Of a DNA stretch of 64,000 nucleotides, positions 58,738 through 64,000 are shown in pieces. The translations under genes were made by a program, and so were the position numbers. Below the pieces are notes generated by a model. The model was given only the letters and a program-made list of their open reading frames with translations. It searched no databases and was not told the origin of the DNA. This stretch comes from Kushneria konosiri (lineage in GTDB: Bacteria; Pseudomonadota; Gammaproteobacteria; Pseudomonadales; Halomonadaceae). Within the stretch, counting starts at the first letter, position 1, and every line of letters begins with the position of its first letter. Where the stretch lies: assembly GCF_002155145.1 (NCBI RefSeq), contig NZ_CP021323.1, positions 372,001-436,000 on the forward strand, read 5' to 3'.

Positions 58738-60521
58738 AGATGGCTGCTCAGACAGGCGCGAATCGCCCCCGGTGCCAGCGTGGTGGCATCGTCCGATTCG
58801 CCGAGTTCGTAGAGTCGCTGCCCTTCCGGGGCATCGATGCTGACGCGCTGCTTGCCCAGGTTGACCGCAATGGCCAAAACGGTGCCATCCCCCATACGCC
58901 AGTGTGCAAGAATGGCCCCCTCACCCAGCGGCACGGCACCCATGGGACGCGTACCCGGCAGGCGCGGAATGATTTCGGCGTGGCGAATATCCAGCAGCGT
59001 CATGTAACGGGTACGCCACATGTCGGCTTCCGGGTCATCTTCCGGCCCGCTGAGACAGGACTGCTCGAAGGTCGAGACCGCATTGGGGTCCGGAATCTGC
59101 GCGCGGGTCTTCTCGTCCTTGAAATGCGAGAAGTCGGCAAACTCGCTGCGACGGCCTTCCCGCACGGCGTCGGCCAGCTCATCGCGGTGGTCGGTAAAGA
59201 ACAAAAACGGATGTTGCTCACCGGACTCTTCGCCCATGAACAGCATCGGAATCATCGGGCACAGCAGTAAAAGCGCCGTGGCTGCCTCAAGACGCTCCTG
59301 CTCGACCAGGGAAATGAGACGCTCGCCCATGGCCCGATTGCCCACCTGGTCATGGTTCTGCAAAAAGGCGATAAAGGCCGTGGGCGGCAGATGGCCGCTG
59401 GGCTCGCCGCGCGAATGGCCACGTCGGTCGTTCTGCCCCTGGAAGATAAAGCCACCATGGAGGGCGCTGGCCAGCTTGTCGGTGGCGTGATCGCAATAGT
59501 CGGCGTAGTACCCCTCATGCTCACCGGTCAGCAGCGCATGGAGTACGTTGTGGATGTCATCGTTCCACTGTGCGGTATAGGTACTTTCCAGCAGTGAGGC
59601 GCTGTTGCGCTCGTTTTCAAGCATCAGATGGATATGACGCGTGTCGTTGACCTGCGTTTTGATCCGCTCGCTCATTTCGCGCAGGAAGCCGTCATTATTG
59701 ATGGCATGAACGGCATCAAAGCGCAGGCCGTCAAAGCGGTATTCCTCAACCCACATCAGGGCGTTATCAATGAAGAACTCTCTGACCTGAGAACGTTCGA
59801 AATCGATCTCATCGCCCCAGGGCGTTCGCTCACCGGTAAAAAAATCGCCGGCGTAGTGCGGCAGATAGTTACCGTCCGGACCAAAGTGGTTGTAGACCAC
59901 ATCCAGAAAGACCATCAGTCCCAGACCGTGGGCCTCGTCGATCATGCCCTTGAGCTGATCCGGGGTGCCGTAGGAAGCTTCAACGGCATAGGGCAGCACC
60001 CCGTCATAGCCCCAGTTACGCGCACCGGGAAATTCATTGACCGGCATCAGCTCGATGGCGGTAATGCCCATGGACGCCCAGTCCTGTAACCGCTCACGGA
60101 TGGCTTCAAAGCCGCCCAGCACGCCGACATGCACTTCCAGAATGACGGTTTCATGCCAGGGCCGGCCCTGCCAGTGGCTGTTTTTCCAGCCGTAATCCTT
60201 CGGGTCGATAACCACGCTGGGACCGGTAATGTCTTCATGCTGAGCACGCGCCGCCGGATCAGGCACGGCCAGATCGTCGCTGAGGCGATATCGATAGTGC
60301 GCCCCCGGTGGGCACTCGAGTTCAAGGGTAAATTCACCGTCCTGCCCCTTTTCCATGGGCAGAAGATCGGGTTCATCATCGGACGTGCGCGACAGTTCCA
60401 GCTCAACCTTCTCGGCATCAGGCGCCCAGAAGGTAAAGCGGGTGCGGTGATCGTCCAGTACGGTGGCACCGTAGTGGCAGCGATAGGCAAACCGATCACC
60501 CGTGGATTCGGAAGCACTCAT
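58734..60521 (-). CDS. treZ: Malto-oligosyltrehalose trehalohydrolase TreZ
   Basis: The 595-residue GH13 enzyme cuts trehalose from maltooligosyltrehalose. Features are an N-terminal CBM48-like FWAPDAEKVELELS segment, EFPGARNWGYDGVLPYAVEA, the nucleophile Asp in YRFDGLRFDAVHAI, Glu in IHLMLENERN and Asp in AFLQNHDQVGNRAMG. It overlaps both neighbours (malQ and glgB2) by 4 bp, so the four genes are tightly coupled. Confidence 0.96.
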   Translation of the reverse strand: MSASESTGDRFAYRCHYGATVLDDHRTRFTFWAPDAEKVELELSRTSDDEPDLLPMEKGQDGEFTLELECPPGAHYRYRLSDDLAVPDPAARAQHEDITGPSVVIDPKDYGWKNSHWQGRPWHETVILEVHVGVLGGFEAIRERLQDWASMGITAIELMPVNEFPGARNWGYDGVLPYAVEASYGTPDQLKGMIDEAHGLGLMVFLDVVYNHFGPDGNYLPHYAGDFFTGERTPWGDEIDFERSQVREFFIDNALMWVEEYRFDGLRFDAVHAINNDGFLREMSERIKTQVNDTRHIHLMLENERNSASLLESTYTAQWNDDIHNVLHALLTGEHEGYYADYCDHATDKLASALHGGFIFQGQNDRRGHSRGEPSGHLPPTAFIAFLQNHDQVGNRAMGERLISLVEQERLEAATALLLLCPMIPMLFMGEESGEQHPFLFFTDHRDELADAVREGRRSEFADFSHFKDEKTRAQIPDPNAVSTFEQSCLSGPEDDPEADMWRTRYMTLLDIRHAEIIPRLPGTRPMGAVPLGEGAILAHWRMGDGTVLAIAVNLGKQRVSIDAPEGQRLYELGESDDATTLAPGAIRACLSSHL

Positions 60522-62722
60522 GTTGGCCAGTCTCCCTGACGCAGATAAAGCGTACTTAATGGTGGAAGCGTCAAAAGCAGTGACGCAGGATGGCCATGGC
60601 TGGGTTCGGGGTGTGCATGCAAGGCACTCCCGTTGCCCTGGTTACTTCCAGCGTAGAACACACTGTCGCTATTAAATATCTCGCGCCAGACACTCATGAC
60701 CGGCACACCGATACGGTAGTGATGCCGAGTGACCGGCGTCAGGTTGCACACCACCAGCAGTGGCGCCTTGCCGGGCTCGGCATGACGCATGAAGGCAATC
60801 ACGCTATTGGCGCTATCATCGCCGACCACCCACGAAAAACCGGCGGACTCGCCGTCCCGTACGTGCATGGCCGGATCTTCAACATAGATCCGGTTGAGAT
60901 CGGCAATGGCGCGCGCAAGCCCTCGTGGCCCCGCTTCGTCCAGTCGCTCCCAGTCCAGTTCGCGATCGTGATGCCATTCGCGCCACTGCCCAAGCTCGGA
61001 GCCCATGAACAGAAGCTTCTTTCCGGGATGGGCCCACATGAAGGCCAGATAGGCACGAAGACCTGCCAGCTTCTGCGCTTCATCGCCGGGCATCTTCGAC
61101 AGCATCGACCCCTTGCCGTGAACCACTTCGTCGTGGGAGAGCGGCAGCACATAATTCTCGGAAAAGGCGTATTGCAGCCCAAAGGTCAGATCGCCGTGGT
61201 GCCAGGCACGATAAAGCGGATCACGCGACATGTAAGACAGCGTGTCGTGCATCCAGCCCATGTTCCACTTGAAGGTAAACCCGAGCCCACCAGTGGCGAC
61301 CGGCGCCGTCACCCCCGGCCACGCGGTGGATTCTTCGGCGATCATCATGACCCCGGGGCAACGCTCGGCTACGGTGGCGTTGAGTTCGCGCAGGAAATCG
61401 ACCACCTCGAGATTTTCGCGCCCGCCATGAATATTGGGCAGCCAGTCATCATCGGTGCGGCTGTAATCGCGATAGAGCATTGAGGCCACGGCATCCACGC
61501 GCAGCCCGTCGATGTGGAAGTGCTCAAGCCACTCCAGGGCGCTGGCAATCAGAAAGCCCCTGACCTCATTGCGGCCAACGTTGTAGATCAACGTATTCCA
61601 TTCAGGGTGAAAGCCTTCACGCGGGTCGTGATGCTCATAAAGAGCGGTGCCGTCAAAGCGCACCAGTCCGTGCTCATCGGAGGGAAAGTGCGCCGGCACC
61701 CAGTCCAGAATGACACCGATCCCGGCACCGTGGCAGGCATTGATGAAACGGGCAAAGGCCTCGGGCGTGCCCATGCGGGAAGTGGGCGCAAACATGCCGA
61801 TCGGCTGGTAGCCCCATGAGCCGACAAAGGGATGTTCATTGATGGGCATCAGCTCGATATGGGTAAACCCCATGTCGGCCACCCAGGGAATCAGCCGTGA
61901 CGCCAGCGCGTCCCATTCCAGCGTATTGCCGTTCTGATCGTGCTGCCAGGAGAGAACATGCAGCTCATAGATGGATAGCGGGGCCGTACGCATATTGCTG
62001 GCATCACGGCGCCTGAGCCAGGCATGATCGTGCCAGCTGAAGGGACGATTGCCGGCCACCACGGAAACATCCGGGGTCGTCGCCTCGGTTCGACGCGCCA
62101 GCGGATCGACCTTGTGACGAACCTGGCCATCCCGATCGATCAGCTCAAAGCGATAGCGCTCACCGGCCTTGAGATGCGGCACGAAAATGGCCCAGATGCC
62201 ACTGCCCTCATGGCGCTGCATGGCATGACGGCGCCCGTCCCAGACATTGAAATCACCCACGACCGAAACGCGCCGGGCGTTGGGTGCCCAGAGCGTAAAG
62301 CGCACGCCGTCGACACCATCAATGGCGGTCGGACAAGCGCCGAAGACACGGGCCAGCTCGCGGTGGCGGCCCTCACTGAACAGATGAAGGTCCAGCTCGC
62401 CGGGCATGGGTGAAAATCGATAGGGGTCTTCGGTGATCTGTACGATGCCTTCAGGCCAGGTAATGCGAAGACGATAACGCGTCCCCTTCGGCAGGCAGGC
62501 CTGATAAAGACCGCCTTCCCGGGGCTCGGCCACGGCCAGCACCTGGTGTGCCGCGTCGATCAACTCAACGGCTTCGGCGCCGGGCAACAGCAGACGAACC
62601 AGCGTTTGGTCGCCCTGCTCATGCGGTCCCAGCCAGTGAAACGGGGCGTCATGCTGTGCCTGTACAAGGCGTGACAGGGCATCACGCTCACTTTGGCAAG
62701 CGCTGGAAAATACTGTCGCCAT
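60518..62722 (-). CDS. glgB: 1,4-alpha-glucan branching enzyme, copy 2
   Basis: The 734-residue GH13 enzyme has the full GlgB architecture: N-terminal module, CBM48 ([20 protein letters not shown]) and barrel. The nucleophile Asp is in [19 protein letters not shown], the Glu in [14 protein letters not shown] and the Asp in [14 protein letters not shown]. It starts at ATG 62722, whose A is shared with the glgA TAA stop. It overlaps treZ by 4 bp. Its position directly after glgA suggests work with ADP-glucose-derived glucan, while copy 1 is coupled to the GlgE route; this division is inferred. Confidence 0.95.
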   Translation of the reverse strand: MATVFSSACQSERDALSRLVQAQHDAPFHWLGPHEQGDQTLVRLLLPGAEAVELIDAAHQVLAVAEPREGGLYQACLPKGTRYRLRITWPEGIVQITEDPYRFSPMPGELDLHLFSEGRHRELARVFGACPTAIDGVDGVRFTLWAPNARRVSVVGDFNVWDGRRHAMQRHEGSGIWAIFVPHLKAGERYRFELIDRDGQVRHKVDPLARRTEATTPDVSVVAGNRPFSWHDHAWLRRRDASNMRTAPLSIYELHVLSWQHDQNGNTLEWDALASRLIPWVADMGFTHIELMPINEHPFVGSWGYQPIGMFAPTSRMGTPEAFARFINACHGAGIGVILDWVPAHFPSDEHGLVRFDGTALYEHHDPREGFHPEWNTLIYNVGRNEVRGFLIASALEWLEHFHIDGLRVDAVASMLYRDYSRTDDDWLPNIHGGRENLEVVDFLRELNATVAERCPGVMMIAEESTAWPGVTAPVATGGLGFTFKWNMGWMHDTLSYMSRDPLYRAWHHGDLTFGLQYAFSENYVLPLSHDEVVHGKGSMLSKMPGDEAQKLAGLRAYLAFMWAHPGKKLLFMGSELGQWREWHHDRELDWERLDEAGPRGLARAIADLNRIYVEDPAMHVRDGESAGFSWVVGDDSANSVIAFMRHAEPGKAPLLVVCNLTPVTRHHYRIGVPVMSVWREIFNSDSVFYAGSNQGNGSALHAHPEPSHGHPASLLLTLPPLSTLYLRQGDWPT

Positions 62723-64000
62723 TATATGCTCACATGTCTTAACGAATGGGCCGTCACCCCTGCAGGAACCATCAGCTGATGATAGAGGCGTCGATAGGGT
62801 GTCACTGACAGTCGCCACTGATAGTGGATGGCCATGGCGGCACGACGCATGGCATAAAAAAGCTCGGTACAGCCGAAGATGCGAAAGGCACGATCAATGG
62901 CCTTCTGGAAATCCTGCTGCGAAAGTTCATCAAAGAGAAAGCCTGTTACGCCGTCCTCGATGGTATCGGCAAGACCGCCCGTGCGGTGGGCAATCGGCAG
63001 CGATCCAAAACGCTGGGCATACATCTGCGACAGTCCACAGGGCTCAAAGCGCGAAGGCATCAAAAGATAGTCACTACCGGCGAAAATGCAGCGGGCTTCT
63101 CGTTCACTAAAGCCGATGTGAACACCGATGGCACCGGGAAAGCGTGCTTCGAGATTGCGAAGCGCATTTTCGATGGCCGGCTCCCCACAGCCGATCACGA
63201 CCAGTTGACCGCCAGCACGCACGATGGACTCGGCGGCTGCAATGGTCAGATCCAGCCCCTTTTGATGTACCAGCCTGGACACCACCGCAAACAGCGGTCC
63301 GTGGCTGACGGCCAGTCGGAACATGCGGCGAACGTGATCGGTATTGGCACGCTTGCCGGCCCAGTCATTGGTGGCAAAGGCGCAGGCCAGATAGGCATCT
63401 GTCTGTGGGTCCCAGCTGTCATCAATGCCGTTGGCAATCCCGCTGAGTCGCTTGTCACGGGCACAGTCCGACAGGAGTCCCTCAAGGCCGCAGCCAAAGG
63501 CCGGGGTCGTGATTTCCCGGGCGTAGGTTTCGCTGACCGTGGTGATGTGATTGCTGTAGATGATGCCGGCCTTCATGAAGGAAAGCCGGTCGTAGAACTC
63601 GAGCCCCTGCGGAGTAAAGGCGCTTTCGGGAACGCCCAGTCGGCTCAGATATTCCGGCCCGTAAAGCCCCTGATACGCCAGGTTATGAATGGTATAGACG
63701 CAGGGCGTATCGTCGCCGTTCCAGCGCAGGTAACCCGCGGCCAGACCGGTCTGCCAGTCATGCAGGTGCAAAAGGTCCGGATGCCAGCCCTGATCCTCAA
63801 AGCGGGTTTGCGAGGACTCCATCGCCATCTGGGCGGCGGCCAGTGACAGTCGCCCAAAGCGAATGGCGTTGTCTTCCCACTCCTGTCCGCTTTCATCCAG
63901 ATAGGGACTGCCAGGACGGTCATAGAGCTCGGGACAGATCAGAACGTAGACGGTCAGCCCTTCAGGCAGTTCGATACGCCCCAGATCGCAGGCAGGAATA
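62722..64000 (-). CDS. glgA: Glycogen synthase GlgA, C-terminal part
   Basis: The open frame runs off the right edge; about 425 C-terminal residues are visible. The first visible blocks are LYDRPGSPYLDESGQEWEDN and AIRFGRLSLAAAQMA, typical of the N-terminal GT5 domain. They are followed by HLHDWQTGLAAGYLRW, the GLEGLLSDC region, VSRLVHQKGLDLT and the nucleotide-sugar-binding PSRFEPCGLSQMYAQRFGS. GlgA uses ADP-glucose (or in some bacteria makes maltose-1-phosphate) to extend glucan. No glgC lies in the window. It shares the base at 62722 with the glgB2 start. Confidence 0.96.
   Translation of the reverse strand, partial: IPACDLGRIELPEGLTVYVLICPELYDRPGSPYLDESGQEWEDNAIRFGRLSLAAAQMAMESSQTRFEDQGWHPDLLHLHDWQTGLAAGYLRWNGDDTPCVYTIHNLAYQGLYGPEYLSRLGVPESAFTPQGLEFYDRLSFMKAGIIYSNHITTVSETYAREITTPAFGCGLEGLLSDCARDKRLSGIANGIDDSWDPQTDAYLACAFATNDWAGKRANTDHVRRMFRLAVSHGPLFAVVSRLVHQKGLDLTIAAAESIVRAGGQLVVIGCGEPAIENALRNLEARFPGAIGVHIGFSEREARCIFAGSDYLLMPSRFEPCGLSQMYAQRFGSLPIAHRTGGLADTIEDGVTGFLFDELSQQDFQKAIDRAFRIFGCTELFYAMRRAAMAIHYQWRLSVTPYRRLYHQLMVPAGVTAHSLRHVSI

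Overview
The window is a GC-rich gammaproteobacterial chromosome segment, most like Halomonadaceae (Halomonas/Kushneria type). This is inferred from the ftsB-ispD-ispF-truD-surE-nlpD-rpoS order, the gammaproteobacterial protein families and a Pseudomonas-like glycogen/trehalose array; no rRNA or other taxonomic marker is present. I saw no tRNA, rRNA, CRISPR array or recognisable transposase.

Layout. (1) 1-5992, minus strand: ftsB, ispD, ispF, truD, surE, a DUF368 polyprenyl-phosphate translocase gene in the place usually held by pcm, nlpD and the first codons of rpoS. (2) 6135-14641: two Nudix hydrolases, a prolyl-hydroxylase-like oxygenase, a three-gene operon of outer-membrane barrel, periplasmic PstS-like protein and CHASE8-type diguanylate cyclase, an MFS transporter, an LpxL/HtrB-like acyltransferase and yajQ. 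(3) 14704-20252: a complete abgR-abgT-abgA-abgB locus for p-aminobenzoyl-glutamate. (4) 20327-24654: small membrane protein, pirin, an MFS/LysR pair resembling ynfM/ynfL, and a VOC-fold protein.

(5) 24747-28440: two paralogous TPP riboswitches. The first precedes a tenA gene cut off after about 95 residues by an AT-rich island of about 0.8 kb carrying one membrane-protein gene. The second precedes an intact thiC. (6) 28531-33302: a FadR-type regulator with a palindromic operator, a GH42 beta-galactosidase and a convergent sodium-solute symporter, probably a galactoside-use locus. (7) 33472-42856: two CPFC glutaredoxin-like proteins, a beta-propeller-like unknown, an AEC transporter, adenine deaminase, a parvulin, and a run of stress-associated small genes (two CsbD-like, YihY/BrkB, DUF2945, DUF3140, PRC-barrel, a 64-residue membrane protein) around a 475-residue protein of unknown function.

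(8) 43028-64000, minus strand: ten genes in transcription order glgA, glgB2, treZ, malQ, treY, a DUF2934 gene, glgX, glgE, treS-mak fusion and glgB1. Together they encode ADP-glucose-type glucan synthesis, the GlgE route (trehalose to maltose to maltose-1-phosphate to glucan), glucan breakdown by GlgX and MalQ, and glucan-to-trehalose conversion by TreY/TreZ. The array can therefore cycle carbon between alpha-glucan and the osmoprotectant trehalose. The second branching enzyme is the notable difference from the Pseudomonas arrangement I recall.

The strongest candidates for new biology are the barrel/PstS-like/diguanylate-cyclase operon, the tenA-interrupting island between duplicated riboswitches, and the DUF2934 protein with a histone-H1-like tail inside the glucan operon. 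All functions are read from sequence motifs and remembered family features, without database searches.
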